A stretch of 64,000 bases of DNA, taken from NCBI RefSeq assembly GCF_001403875.1, contig NZ_LN884299.1, forward strand, positions 3,685,674 through 3,749,673. The letters are read 5' to 3'. This document shows positions 26,087-35,435 of this stretch, one piece after another. This DNA is from Paenibacillus ihumii (GTDB lineage: Bacteria; Bacillota; Bacilli; Paenibacillales; Paenibacillaceae). The notes beneath the pieces were generated by a model that was not told the DNA's origin, did not search any database, and saw nothing but the letters and a program-made list of their open reading frames with translations. A program made the position numbers and the translations under genes. Position 1 is the stretch's first letter. Each line of letters begins with the position of its first letter.

Positions 26087-26895
26087 CGCTGCTGCTCCCT
26101 TCTACGGCGGTAAGCCCAGTGGTTCGTCGGGCCATGCCCCTGTCCCAGCTCCAGGCTGTCCTCGATCGCCGCCTGGATATAATCGCGGGCCGTCTGCACC
26201 GCCTCCAGTACCGGCAGCCCCTTCGCCAGTCCGGCAGCGATTGCGGCGGAATAAGTGCAGCCTGTGCCATGCGTATGCACGGTTTGAATCCGCCGGCCCT
26301 CCAGCTCTATGAATGAAGCCCCGTCATAGAGCAGGTCGATCACCTGCTCGCCGCCTTCATCATGCCCGCCCTTGATCACGGCGACGGCAGGGCCGAAAGC
26401 GCAAATGCGCTTGGCCGCCTCCCGGCGATCCTCCATCGAGCGGATGCTCATGCCGGACAATGCCTCAGCCTCCGGAATGTTCGGCGTAACGATCAGCGCC
26501 AGCGGCAGAAGCTTCTGCTTCATTGCCCGCACAGCCTCCGGCAGCAGCAATTCCGCTCCGCCCTTGGCGATCATCACCGGGTCGACGACAACATTGCGCC
26601 AGCCGTGTTCTCGAATGCAGCCAGCCACCGCCTCAATCATATCGGCGCTGAACAGCATTCCCGTCTTCAGGGCATCGACGCCCAGATCGGTGCTTACCGC
26701 ATCGATTTGCTGCGCGGCGGCCTCCGGCGGAAGCGGATATACACCCTGAACGCCCAGCGTATTCTGCACTGTAATCGCCGTAATGGCCGACATGCCAAAA
26801 ACATCCAGCTCCTGGAACGTCTTGAGGTCGGCCTGGATTCCTGCTCCGCCGCCGCTGTCCGAGCCCGCAATCGTAAGCGCTCTGGCTATGCTCAT
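26083..26895 (-). CDS. thiD: Hydroxymethylpyrimidine (phosphate) kinase
   Basis: 270 residues, phosphorylating HMP and then HMP-phosphate. The start MSIARALTIAGSDSGGGAGIQADLKTFQELDVFGMSAITAI is diagnostic, and the anion-hole/ATP region HTHGTGCTYSAAIAAGLAKG lies near the C-terminus. The ATG at 26895 has GGGGAGG 7 nt upstream; the same frame stays open upstream but only antisense to thiM. It overlaps thiM and thiE by 4 nt each. Confidence 0.97.
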   Translation of the reverse strand: MSIARALTIAGSDSGGGAGIQADLKTFQELDVFGMSAITAITVQNTLGVQGVYPLPPEAAAQQIDAVSTDLGVDALKTGMLFSADMIEAVAGCIREHGWRNVVVDPVMIAKGGAELLLPEAVRAMKQKLLPLALIVTPNIPEAEALSGMSIRSMEDRREAAKRICAFGPAVAVIKGGHDEGGEQVIDLLYDGASFIELEGRRIQTVHTHGTGCTYSAAIAAGLAKGLPVLEAVQTARDYIQAAIEDSLELGQGHGPTNHWAYRRRREQQR

Positions 26896-27737
26896 ATCCA
26901 CGCCTCCCCAGTGGCCGAGGCCTGATATTCGCGAACCGCAGCATACCCCTTCAACGAATGCGGATGCAGCTTGGCCAGCTCGTCGAGGAAGGCGGTTTGG
27001 AAGCTGCCGGGACCGATGCCGGACGTTCGCTCGGCCGCCCGGGAGGCAGCCGCGCCATAGAAGGCCAGCCCGGCTGTGCCCGCCAGCAGCAGATCCTTCT
27101 CCACCGCGGCGAAGGCGCCCAGCACCGATGTCAGCAGGCAGCCCGTTCCCGTCACCTGGGTCAGCAGCGCATCCCCGCCGCTGATCACTCGGCATAAGCT
27201 GCCGTCCGTAATGACATCCTCCTGGCCCGTAATCGCTACAACTGCGTTCAGCTTCCGGGCTGCCCGCAGCCCCAGCTGGGCGTTCTCGTTATCGGCTCCG
27301 GCCCCGGCATCCACGCCCTTGATCTCGCGGGTCTCGCCAATAAGATTGGCAATCTCCGCTGCATTTCCCCGCACGAGGGAGACCCTCACCTCGCGGAGAA
27401 TCCGCAGCGCCGATTCCGTGCGGAACGGCGTGGCTCCAGCTCCGACCGGATCCAGCAGCACTGGAACGCCATGCTCGTTCGCAGATTTTCCCGCGATGAT
27501 CATCGCCTTGACCTGCTCCGCCGTTAGAGTGCCGATGTTCAGTACAAGCGCTCCGGCGATTTTGGCCATATCGGCAACCTCCTCTGGAGCGTAGGCCATA
27601 ACGGGCGATGCCCCGAGGGCGTACAGCCCGTTTGCGGTAATATTGGTGACCACCACGTTGGTCATATTATGAATGAGCGGCTTGGTTCTCTGAACCTTCG
27701 TAAGAAGTGCTGAAATCTCGTTTTCCAGTGTACTCAT
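26892..27737 (-). CDS. thiM: Hydroxyethylthiazole kinase
   Basis: 281 residues. Salvages thiazole (HET) by ATP-dependent phosphorylation. Visible elements: IHNMTNVVVTNITANGLYALGASPVMAYAPEEV, the substrate/ATP region VLLDPVGAGATPFR, and the ribokinase-like VTGTGCLLTSVLGAFAAV with catalytic Cys/Asp neighbourhood. The preferred ATG at 27737 has GTGAGG 10 nt upstream; an in-frame upstream extension overlapping tenA is not supported. Second gene of the TPP-controlled operon. Confidence 0.97.
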   Translation of the reverse strand: MSTLENEISALLTKVQRTKPLIHNMTNVVVTNITANGLYALGASPVMAYAPEEVADMAKIAGALVLNIGTLTAEQVKAMIIAGKSANEHGVPVLLDPVGAGATPFRTESALRILREVRVSLVRGNAAEIANLIGETREIKGVDAGAGADNENAQLGLRAARKLNAVVAITGQEDVITDGSLCRVISGGDALLTQVTGTGCLLTSVLGAFAAVEKDLLLAGTAGLAFYGAAASRAAERTSGIGPGSFQTAFLDELAKLHPHSLKGYAAVREYQASATGEAWI

Positions 27738-27808
27738 TATGATCTGCCTCACTTCTTTATGAATAAATGATAGAATAGCTGCCTTCGAACTCTGCTTCGA
27801 TCTCTGCC

Positions 27809-28498
27809 TTAGAGGGCGTATTCCGCCGTATTCATCGGAGCCGGCCAATCCTGAACGTTATAGGCCATATCCCAGAACATGTACTCGAGCTGGCAGCTCA
27901 GCAGATAGTGCTCGGTCATTTTTTTACGCTCAAGCTCGGTCGTAGTCTCTGCCCACTTGTCTAGACGCTCGCAGAATTTAGCCGTCGTATTCGTCCGCGT
28001 TGCATAGAAATGGATCCATTCATAGAATGGATGAGCCTCGGTCGGGCGAACCTCCTTCATCAGCTTCTCGCCGATCTCCAGATAAGTCCACGGACACGGC
28101 AGCAGCACAGCCATAATTTCGGCCAGGCTTCCTTCGTGCGCTACGGTCAGCATGTGGCGGATATAATGATGTGCCCCCGGGGCCAGTGCATAGCCCTGCA
28201 TCTGTTCATAAGTCACTCCGGCAACTGCACAGAAATTATTATGCGGATGAACTTCGCTATTCAGGATAAAAGAGATTTGCTGATTGAACATTTCGATTTC
28301 TTCCCGGGTAGAGCATTTGGATATGGCAATGCCGTAAATCCGCATAAACGCCGTTAAATATTCATGGTCCTGCTTGACGTAATGAACCAGCTGCTCTTTC
28401 TTTAAATCTCCGTTAGCGATTCCTCTCACAAAAGGGTGTTCAAAAATAGCTTGAAAAATACCGTCCGCCTTCTGACGGAGCTCCTGTGTAAAACTCAT
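27809..28498 (-). CDS. tenA: TenA family aminopyrimidine aminohydrolase / thiaminase II
   Basis: 229 residues, all-helical. Recovers HMP from degraded thiamin by hydrolysing aminomethylpyrimidine. The active-site Cys is in LLPCPWTYLEIGEKL (about residue 135), with HPFYEWIHFYAT and the terminal EYMFWDMAY bearing the conserved Tyr/Glu/Trp. RBS GGAGGTG 7 nt from ATG. First gene of the operon behind the TPP riboswitch. Together with thiM, thiD and thiE it forms a salvage route; no thiC or thiG is in the window. Confidence 0.96.
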   Translation of the reverse strand: MSFTQELRQKADGIFQAIFEHPFVRGIANGDLKKEQLVHYVKQDHEYLTAFMRIYGIAISKCSTREEIEMFNQQISFILNSEVHPHNNFCAVAGVTYEQMQGYALAPGAHHYIRHMLTVAHEGSLAEIMAVLLPCPWTYLEIGEKLMKEVRPTEAHPFYEWIHFYATRTNTTAKFCERLDKWAETTTELERKKMTEHYLLSCQLEYMFWDMAYNVQDWPAPMNTAEYAL

Positions 28499-28672
28499 CG
28501 TTCTCCACCTCCGGATATAATGTGAACATGATCAGGAAGCCATTAGGGATGACGCCGCACATTCACCATTCGGATATTCCAGGACGATTCTGGACTCTTC
28601 ACAGACCATTCATGGACTATTCATATACTATCCGGACAGGCCCTTTGCTCCGGCAAATTATCCGGGAATATA

Positions 28673-28708
28673 AAAAAAGGCCGCTCCGAGGTGGAGCGGC
28701 CTTATCAG
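28673..28708 (-). terminator. Expression-platform terminator of the TPP riboswitch
   Basis: AAGGCCGCTCC-ACCTC-GGAGCGGCCTT followed by TTTTTAT on the minus strand, between the riboswitch aptamer and tenA. It is the expected off-state terminator. Confidence 0.93.
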
Positions 28709-28765
28709 AGTCACCTTAACACGGTCAGCATGCAAACCATCCGTGCAAGCACTTTGAATTTCCGA

Positions 28766-28862
28766 CTCCACTTTCCTACGCTAGTACGAACTAGATCAGG
28801 TTCAAAGGGTCCAAGATACCTCTCTTGTCTCAGCCGCTGACGGCTCCCCTAGTGGACTTCCT
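28766..28862 (-). promoter_or_regulatory. TPP (thi-box) riboswitch
   Basis: Minus-strand aptamer with all hallmarks: ACTAGGGGAGCC, GGCTGAGA, GACCCTTTGAACCTGATCTAG and TAGCGTAGGAAAGTGG. With TPP bound the downstream terminator would form and shut off tenA-thiM-thiD-thiE. Confidence 0.96.
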
Positions 28863-28878
28863 ATTCATAATCACTATT

Positions 28879-28907
28879 ACTGTATCTGTCTTTACAAGTG
28901 TTGTCAA
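28879..28907 (-). promoter_or_regulatory. SigA-type promoter of the thiamin operon
   Basis: Minus-strand TTGACA at 28902-28907 and TACAGT at 28879-28884, spaced 17 nt, just upstream of the riboswitch. Confidence 0.75.
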
Positions 28908-28924
28908 ATTTTTGGTATTTCAAA

Positions 28925-30097
28925 TTATTTGCCGCAGCATTTTTTGTACTTGAATCCGCTGTTGCATGGGCATGGCTCGTTACGGCCGATTTTAGTGACG
29001 GATACCTGGCTTTTGCTCAACGGACTTAGCTGGCGATGCGCAGATCTCAGCTCTACGTTGCCGGCAATCCGGTTCATTTCGAACGGAGTATGGCCCCTGT
29101 AAATCCATAGTCTCGTATGATTGTAGACATCGTTCATCAGCGCCACAACGATATCCGCCTGCTCCATGCTCTGAAATTTCAATCCTCTTCTCTCAAATTC
29201 ATGAATGAGGTCGCCCGGCGCCGCCTGCATCGTACAAGCGAGCTGGATGTCATCGATAAGGTACTCGACCATTTCCGCGTCCCGGCAGATTTCCTTCTGA
29301 ATATATGCTCTCAGCTTTGTCAGCTGTGGCGTCATCTCGAAATAGTCATCATCGGCGTATTTCAGCAGGTCCTCGCGCTTCGGAACGTATTGCGGCTTAT
29401 CGTTGATTTGCGACAGCAGCTCCTCCAGCTCTTCCCGCGATTCCTCGGCAGACAAATAGCCATCCACGATATAACCGCCGGCCATAGTATAATTCTGCTC
29501 TCTGCTCGCCAGCATTTCGAACAGCTCCTTGAACCGTTCCTGCTCGAGCGGCTCGCTGTTCTGCCCGTTATAAATTTCAATGAACTTGTCCGGCTCGATC
29601 ACGCCATACAAGTGCGTCATAGCTAATATATATTCATGAACGAGCTGAATGCCCGTCCGCTTGTTATGAAAATCTGCATGATCCAGCTGAGCGTAAGCAT
29701 CGCGAATCTCATCCGGCATGACGATGTAAAGCTGGCCCTCGCTGAAGTAAGTAAACACAAGCCCATGGTTCATCAAATACCAGTAGTGCTCGATCAGAAT
29801 CAGATTGTTCTGCAGAACAGGCTGACGAAGAAGCGACTCGAATAATTGCCACTCCAGTGCATCCGTAATCAGCAGAGCGGATTGCAAATGCTCCGCATCG
29901 GTCATGTAGGCCGTCAGCGCTTCTATTAATTCCTGCTTTTTCATCTTGGAACGTCCAGGCAAATTGCATGCGGAAGCAAGCGAAGATAAACGAACCTTCG
30001 TCAAGTCTTGAAGAATGTCAGGTAGGCTTGTCGTAACATCCCCGATAATCGCATGCTGGATATTCATTTGTTCAAGCATTTCATTGTAATCTTCCAA
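28925..30097 (-). CDS. SEC-C motif protein of unknown role
   Basis: 390 residues. The last 20 residues contain GRNEPCPCNSGFKYKKCCGK, a SEC-C zinc-binding motif (CxCx8CC) like that at the end of SecA. Residues ~30-70 (LTKVRLSSLASACNLPGRSKMKKQELIEALTAYM) resemble a Rho-N/SAP-type nucleic-acid-binding helical module. The middle is helical and not assigned. Start is TTG with AGAGGAG 8 nt before. Proteins with this layout are common in Paenibacillus; function unknown. Its stop codon lies only 18 nt upstream of the thiamin promoter. Confidence 0.8.
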   Translation of the reverse strand: MEDYNEMLEQMNIQHAIIGDVTTSLPDILQDLTKVRLSSLASACNLPGRSKMKKQELIEALTAYMTDAEHLQSALLITDALEWQLFESLLRQPVLQNNLILIEHYWYLMNHGLVFTYFSEGQLYIVMPDEIRDAYAQLDHADFHNKRTGIQLVHEYILAMTHLYGVIEPDKFIEIYNGQNSEPLEQERFKELFEMLASREQNYTMAGGYIVDGYLSAEESREELEELLSQINDKPQYVPKREDLLKYADDDYFEMTPQLTKLRAYIQKEICRDAEMVEYLIDDIQLACTMQAAPGDLIHEFERRGLKFQSMEQADIVVALMNDVYNHTRLWIYRGHTPFEMNRIAGNVELRSAHRQLSPLSKSQVSVTKIGRNEPCPCNSGFKYKKCCGK

Positions 30098-30349
30098 GTT
30101 CAGTTCTCCTCTTTCAATTCCTTGTTTCCTTTGTACTTCCCTTTGGATCGCATGATCATTTTAGCACCGGATATTACCCCAATTTCGGGCTCAACTACAT
30201 ATACTACCACACAAATGGCCTGTAGGAGAGAGTTTCTCCGCAAATTTCATAAATTTCATATAGCAGAGTGATTCTTTGGTGCCTTTAGTACGCCTTTAAT
30301 GATAAAATCTATCTATATGAAAATAAAAAAATAATAGGCGGTGCGCACC

Positions 30350-31180
30350 ATGAACATGCTCGATACACTCATTGCAGCAGTTCCCTACATCAAGCAATTG
30401 TTACAGCAAGACACTATGATCGGGATTACCGATCGGGACAAATTTCTATTCTATGAACCTTCGGCAAGCATCGACCTTGGCCTTAAGCCCGGAGACCCGA
30501 TCCCTGCTTCAGACGAAAATCTCCGCAAGGCGCTAAGCGGCCATTACTCCAGCCTGTTGATCCCGGAGCATATTTACGGCGTGCCGATCAACGCTGCCGC
30601 TATCCCTGTCAAGGATGAGACAGGAGAAGTCATCGGAGCTATCGCTACGGCACAATCGCTGGAGAATCAGCAGGAGCTGGAGGCCAAAATGCACAGCTTT
30701 GACCAGATCACAAATCGCCTCGTAGATATGGTTCAGACCGTAGCAGCCCATTCGGAGGAGCTGTCGGCTACCAGCGAGAATATTCTGGCCAATACGAAAC
30801 ACGCCGTAGACAACTCTGCGAACATTAATAAAACGATCGAATTCATTCAAGAAATCTCTAACCAGACGAATCTGCTTGGCCTTAACGCGGCGATTGAAGC
30901 TGCTAGAGTCGGCGAACTCGGGGCCGGGTTCGGTGTCGTAGCGAAAGAGGTACGCAAGCTGTCAGAGCATACGAAGGAAGCTACGGCAGCTATAGCAGAG
31001 ACACTAACCAGCGTGCAGCAGTCGATCCGTCAGCTGGAGTCTGATTTTGCCCAAATCGTTCAATCCTCCCAAGAGCAAGCTGTTCTGGTAACCGATTTCA
31101 TGGAGACCATCGAGCTGCTGAACGAGACGAACAAGCAGATGAACGCCTTCGCGGAGAAATTGCTGCATCAATCCACCTAA
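30350..31180 (+). CDS. Soluble methyl-accepting chemotaxis-type receptor (YfmS-like)
   Basis: 276 residues without any membrane segment. Residues 1-~110 form a small sensor domain (ITDRDKFLFYEPSASIDLGLKPGDPI...IYGVPINAAAIPVKDETGEVIGAIATAQS). The rest is a short MCP signalling coiled coil with the hairpin tip ISNQTNLLGLNAAIEAARVGELGAGFGVVAKEVRKLSEHT, which binds CheW/CheA. Similar soluble receptors such as B. subtilis YfmS respond to cytoplasmic cues. AGGCGGTG lies 6 nt before the ATG at 30350, which I prefer over a GTG at 30341. Confidence 0.9.
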   Translation: MNMLDTLIAAVPYIKQLLQQDTMIGITDRDKFLFYEPSASIDLGLKPGDPIPASDENLRKALSGHYSSLLIPEHIYGVPINAAAIPVKDETGEVIGAIATAQSLENQQELEAKMHSFDQITNRLVDMVQTVAAHSEELSATSENILANTKHAVDNSANINKTIEFIQEISNQTNLLGLNAAIEAARVGELGAGFGVVAKEVRKLSEHTKEATAAIAETLTSVQQSIRQLESDFAQIVQSSQEQAVLVTDFMETIELLNETNKQMNAFAEKLLHQST

Positions 31181-31187
31181 AAATTGT

Positions 31188-31285
31188 AGCATCCTGAAGT
31201 TCTACCAGACTAGGCCTAGACAGTACGATATAGCGTTAGGCCCTTGACTTTGGTCAGGGCTTGGTCAGGGCTTCAGGATGTTTTC
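31188..31285 (+). terminator. Terminator after the chemoreceptor gene
   Basis: CATCCTGAAG pairs with CTTCAGGATG across ~70 nt and is followed by TTTT; a smaller hairpin (TAGGCC...) may form inside the loop. Confidence 0.6.
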
Positions 31286-31480
31286 CAGAATACATTTTCT
31301 CCATTTGGAGCACATTCGCTCATCCTGAATTCCAGCCTACGCAACCATCTACATAACCCATATGGAGCCTACATATACCCTTCCAAAATATGGACTTGAA
31401 GGATTGTTTAGTATCCGCTATTGTCAATTGTTGATCAGGTATTCTGTGAAGCGTAAAACATTTTAATATGCAGAGGTGAT

Positions 31481-34075
31481 ATGAACTTGGAAAAAGACAA
31501 AAAGATCAAAGAACTGGAGGCAGAGTTAAGAAGGCTAACCGAAAAATTAACTGAGCTAAAAAGCGATCAAAGTTCTGCGCCGGAGGCCTCGGGCCCGCCT
31601 CCATCGGAGAAGGAGGCTATTCACGAGCCTGCTCTTGAACCGCCGCTCGGCGCACAGCAGCAAGGGCAGCAATCCGGGCCTCCGCCGTGGAATCCTCAGG
31701 GTGGGCCAGGGCAAGAGCATTACCCTCACCAAGAGCTGCCGCAGCAGCAGGAGCTGCACCATGGCGGGCAAAACCCTGAGCAGTACAGCCAGCAGTTTAA
31801 TCCGCAGGGATACTTCCATGGCCAGAGCTCGTTCCAGGATGCTCAACCCCAAAGTCAGACTCATCCGGGAGCGCCGGCTTGGAATCCACAAGCCCATGCG
31901 GGACAGCACCAGCAACACGATGCCAACACCGGAGCTCAACAGCAGAACCAGGCTTATCCGGGAGCGCCGGCTTGGAATCCACAAGCCCATGCGGGACAGC
32001 ACCAGCAACACGATGCCAACACCGGAGCTCAACAGCAGAACCAGACTCATCCGGGAGCGCCGGCTTGGAATCCACAAGCCCAAGCGGGGCAGCACCAGCA
32101 ACACGATGCCAACACCGGAGCTCAACAGCAGAACCAGACTTATCCGGGAGCGCCGGCTTGGAATCCACAAGCCCAACCGGGACAGTACCAGCAACACGAT
32201 GCCAACACCGGAGCTCAACCGCAGAACCAGGCTCATCCGGGAGCGCCGGCTTGGAATCGACAAGCCCAAGCGGGGCAATACCAGCAATACGAAGCCAACA
32301 CGGGGGCTCAACCGCAGAACCAGACTCATCCGGGAGCGCCGGCTTGGAATCGACAAGCCCAAGCGGGGCAGCATCTGCCGCAACAGGAGCAGCAGTACCC
32401 AGGTTCCAGTCCTGACGGACGGCACATGAACTATTCGCATGACCAACAGCACTACCAACATGCCCAGCCTCTACAGCAGGAACGCTCCACAGAGGCCGCT
32501 TATCAGGGGCAGCAGCCGGCATACGGGCAATTCCCCAATATGCAGCAGCCGGCAAATGCACCGCGCACTTCTTCTAAAGATTGGGAATATGCCATCTCTA
32601 GGGTATGGCTGCCGCGGGTGTTCATCGTCGTTCTATTGCTTGGTGTATTATGGCTGTTTATGGCAGCCGTGAACGCCGGATATTTAAGCGAGCCGGTCCG
32701 CTGCCTGCTTGGAGCCGTTCTGGCCGCAGCTATGTACTGGTTCGGAGACAGACAGGTTCGCCAGGAGCGCGAAGCTTTGGGGCAGGTCGTTCTCGGCGGC
32801 GCGAACGCCGTATTGGTACTCACTCTTTTTGCCGCGCACATGCTTTATGACTTGATCCCGCTTGGCATCGCTTTTGTCCTGTACATAATGTCCATCGCCT
32901 TTGGCGTATTTATAGCGGTTCATCACCGTTCTCAAACGCTGGTCATTATAGCCTTGCTGTCGGGCTATCTGATACCGTTTCTGGCTAAGTCCCCGGCTAA
33001 TCCGTGGATGTTTATCCTGTATACGGCTGTTTTCTCCATCGCGATGATGCTTGTATCGGTCCGTTTTGATTTCCGGGCAGCCTATATCGTTGCAATTACC
33101 GTCCTGCATGTACCGCTCTTGATCTTGTATGCGCAAGGATACTACGATAACAGCAAGCATCTGTTCCTGATCGCCATACTTCTGCAGCATTTTGTACTGT
33201 ACGGGATTACGGCGGCACATCGATACCGCCACAAGCTGGATCAGATGATTTTGCTGCCGATCAGTTTTTTCCTTCTCTCTTTATGGATGATAGGACTTTA
33301 TGGCAGTGATGAAGGCTATACCTTTAGTATTCTGACGGCATTATTGTCCATTCTGTATAGCGTTACCGCCGTGGTGTCTCTAAAGCACAAGCAAATGTCG
33401 CAGCTGTTCGCCTCCATCGCTACGTACGGCTGGGTCGTATTCATCGTCGACAGTGTAGGCCGCGACTACAAGGCCAGCGTGCTGCTAATCTTAGGCATGC
33501 TGTCCTTTATCCTTGGCATTAAGCTAAGAAGCTTGCTGCAGCAAATCGTCGGCTTGACGCTGTATTTGTTCAGCGCCTTGCTGATCTTCTTCAATTTCAT
33601 GCCTGAATTTTTCTCTCCGGAGACGCTGGCCTGGTTCCTGCTGGTAGCCAGCATGCCGATTCCGTATTTTGTGGCAAGAAAGCAGCAGGAGCCAGCCTGG
33701 GTGCTCTCCCTGTGGAATGTCTTCAACTGGGTAGAGGCTGCGCTAGGCCTTATTTTCCTGACTCAGATCGCCTATGTTCTGACTAAAGCCTTCAGCAATG
33801 ATATTATGCATTTGAGCATGTCTGGCGTATGGATCCTGTACTCGGCTGCCTTGATTGTCTTTGGACTGAACACAAATCGATCCCGTGTCCGGCTGGCGGG
33901 CGTGATTTTCTTGTTCGTGATTTTGCTCAAGGTCATCATCATTGATCTGCCTTGGGTGTCGATTGCCGTACGAGCGGTTCTCTTCATCGCCCTGGGACTC
34001 GCAGGAATAGCTACCTCGAGATTGCTTTATAAGAAAAAGCAGGAGGGGGATCAGCCAATGTCCCCGGATGCATAA
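31481..34075 (+). CDS. DUF2339 polytopic membrane protein with a repetitive Gln/Pro-rich N-terminus
   Basis: 864 residues. A short N-terminal coiled coil (DKKIKELEAELRRLTEKLTEL) is followed by ~330 residues of low-complexity sequence. Residues ~127-298 are six 31-residue repeats of the type HPGAPAWNPQA(H/Q)AGQ... ending in HDANTGAQ. From about residue 372 there are many hydrophobic segments (roughly 14) and a short charged tail, matching DUF2339 membrane proteins of unknown function. The repetitive region should be cytoplasmic or surface-exposed and unstructured. GAGGTG lies very close to the ATG; a TTG two codons later is better spaced, so the start may be 31487. Confidence 0.82.
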   Translation: MNLEKDKKIKELEAELRRLTEKLTELKSDQSSAPEASGPPPSEKEAIHEPALEPPLGAQQQGQQSGPPPWNPQGGPGQEHYPHQELPQQQELHHGGQNPEQYSQQFNPQGYFHGQSSFQDAQPQSQTHPGAPAWNPQAHAGQHQQHDANTGAQQQNQAYPGAPAWNPQAHAGQHQQHDANTGAQQQNQTHPGAPAWNPQAQAGQHQQHDANTGAQQQNQTYPGAPAWNPQAQPGQYQQHDANTGAQPQNQAHPGAPAWNRQAQAGQYQQYEANTGAQPQNQTHPGAPAWNRQAQAGQHLPQQEQQYPGSSPDGRHMNYSHDQQHYQHAQPLQQERSTEAAYQGQQPAYGQFPNMQQPANAPRTSSKDWEYAISRVWLPRVFIVVLLLGVLWLFMAAVNAGYLSEPVRCLLGAVLAAAMYWFGDRQVRQEREALGQVVLGGANAVLVLTLFAAHMLYDLIPLGIAFVLYIMSIAFGVFIAVHHRSQTLVIIALLSGYLIPFLAKSPANPWMFILYTAVFSIAMMLVSVRFDFRAAYIVAITVLHVPLLILYAQGYYDNSKHLFLIAILLQHFVLYGITAAHRYRHKLDQMILLPISFFLLSLWMIGLYGSDEGYTFSILTALLSILYSVTAVVSLKHKQMSQLFASIATYGWVVFIVDSVGRDYKASVLLILGMLSFILGIKLRSLLQQIVGLTLYLFSALLIFFNFMPEFFSPETLAWFLLVASMPIPYFVARKQQEPAWVLSLWNVFNWVEAALGLIFLTQIAYVLTKAFSNDIMHLSMSGVWILYSAALIVFGLNTNRSRVRLAGVIFLFVILLKVIIIDLPWVSIAVRAVLFIALGLAGIATSRLLYKKKQEGDQPMSPDA
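31861..32375. repeat. Six 93-bp tandem repeats within the DUF2339 gene
   Basis: The marker CCGGGAGCGCCGG recurs at 31865, 31958, 32051, 32144, 32237 and 32330, exactly 93 bp apart. Units differ by few bases, mostly silent or Q/H, P/A, N/R swaps. The period keeps the frame, and several other frames on both strands are also free of stop codons through the array. Confidence 0.97.
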
Positions 34076-34125
34076 AGAGTTTTAGCAGATCCACACCTCT
34101 TCACGTTTACATCACCGACACAAGC

Positions 34126-34160
34126 TAAGAAACCGTCCTTCAGGCGGTTTCTTTGTTATT
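34126..34160 (+). terminator. Terminator after the DUF2339 gene
   Basis: AAGAAACCG-TCCTTCAG-GCGGTTTCTT stem followed by TGTTATTT. Confidence 0.8.
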
Positions 34161-34251
34161 TCGGCGGGATCGGCCCGGCATATAAATGGCCGGACGGATT
34201 ATGATATAATCACGGCACAATGAAATTTCGTAAATTTTAGGGAGGCTATAC

Positions 34252-34785
34252 ATGCTTACATTCCAACAGAAAATCCAAATTCTCGAATCCTTCCCCCAGC
34301 TTGAACGCCGGGACGTATCGCTGGGTCGCGTCAACTTCCATTATGAAGACAGCGCTTATGATAAAAAAACCGTCGGTTACCATCTGCATCCAAACGGCAA
34401 TGGATTTGTCTATGCCGGGCTGCTGAATCACCCCGATGTGAATGACAAAGGCTTCATCAATATCCGCGACTTCACCGAAACCGAGCTTCGCCAATTGGTT
34501 CAGCAATCGATCGATTCGTTGTCGGCTCCCCATAGGAGAGACTCTGGCTCCCGGTCCGACCACTCCATATCCAAAGCCTCACAACACAGCCTTAAAAACT
34601 CGCCAGCTGCAAATTCAGCCAACCCTCCCAGTGATGAGCTCTGGCATGATCAAGATGGAACCAGCCTGCTCCTGAAGCCCGCAGACGATCTATGGTACGT
34701 TTACGCCGGATCCACCATTGAGATGGTCTTCGAGACTCGAGAGGAGGCGGAGGAGTATTTGCGTGAGGAGGGCTTTGCACCTTAA
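34252..34785 (+). CDS. Conserved-looking hypothetical protein with two lobes
   Basis: 177 residues, not recognised. Residues 1-~85 form a mixed alpha/beta domain (FQQKIQILESFPQLERRDVSLGRVNFHYEDS...VGYHLHPNGNGFVYAGLL). A Ser/Asn-rich linker of ~35 residues follows, then a small C-terminal unit LWHDQDGTSLLLKPADDLWYVYAGSTIEMVFETREEAEEYL that resembles a DUF-type wing with aromatic strands. AGGGAGG precedes the ATG at 7 nt. It has its own terminator on each side. Cytoplasmic by composition. Confidence 0.7.
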   Translation: MLTFQQKIQILESFPQLERRDVSLGRVNFHYEDSAYDKKTVGYHLHPNGNGFVYAGLLNHPDVNDKGFINIRDFTETELRQLVQQSIDSLSAPHRRDSGSRSDHSISKASQHSLKNSPAANSANPPSDELWHDQDGTSLLLKPADDLWYVYAGSTIEMVFETREEAEEYLREEGFAP

Positions 34786-34842
34786 GAGCAGATCACTATT
34801 TTTCTTTCATCCTTAAAAATATACTATCCCGAACAAGCTTAA

Positions 34843-34881
34843 TCACAGCCGTACCTGCATGGTCCGCGCTGTGTTTTTTTG
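34843..34881 (+). terminator. Terminator after the two-lobed hypothetical gene
   Basis: CACAGC...GCTGTG stem followed by seven T residues. Confidence 0.8.
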
Positions 34882-35017
34882 TGCAGAAACAACAATTGTC
34901 AAGATACATCAAAAAAAGTGTTTGAATTTAGACACAAAATGTTTAATAATATGTAATAAGGGAGACACACTTTGTTCACAAATTATGATTTCAGCATTCA
35001 CAAGGGAGCTGATCCGT

Positions 35018-35137
35018 ATGCAAAAACCAAAAACGGAGTATAAAAATGAAAGCAATCTCTTTGCCTGGATTATCGCATTAGGTACGTTCTATACATTGTT
35101 CTATACGACCTTTACCATCTTATCGATCCACGGATAA
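35018..35137 (+). CDS. Small single-helix membrane peptide (39 aa)
   Basis: 39 residues: a charged N-terminus (MQKPKTEYKNESN) and one hydrophobic helix LFAWIIALGTFYTLFYTTFTILSI. GGGAG lies 9 nt before the ATG, and an AT-rich region with TTGTTCACA upstream could hold the promoter. It is too short to assign to a family. Composition and ribosome binding site make it credible. Confidence 0.55.
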   Translation: MQKPKTEYKNESNLFAWIIALGTFYTLFYTTFTILSIHG

Positions 35138-35435
35138 TAGTCAGAGACGGCCTGTACGCTCTCGCACGGCTTGCTTGTGCCCTATTTGTGCAGGCTGCGT
35201 GAATTCGGCGGGTATTTTTAAAAGCAAACGGCTAAAGGCCTTTCTGCGGCAGAGAGGCCTATTTCATGTGATGCTTGTACGCTGGCTGGTGCAACTGAGA
35301 GTTAAGAAGGGTTGATGCTAGGCTTGCCCCACACCCCATTCATTCAACGTGATGTAACTTACCAAAGCCGACTTGCAGTGTAGAACTGCAAGCCCGAGGC
35401 GCTGCCTGGTGTACCATTGTCCAGCCGCAGTTACG

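Noticed and set aside
26083..27195. A 370-codon version of thiD
   Set aside because: The extra N-terminal 100 residues are Arg/Gly-rich antisense-like sequence over thiM; the ATG at 26895 has a good ribosome binding site and the family-typical start.
31556..32561. Long frames on both strands across the 93-bp repeats
   Set aside because: They arise because the repeat unit lacks stops in other frames; the sequence outside the array is plainly coding for the DUF2339 protein only.
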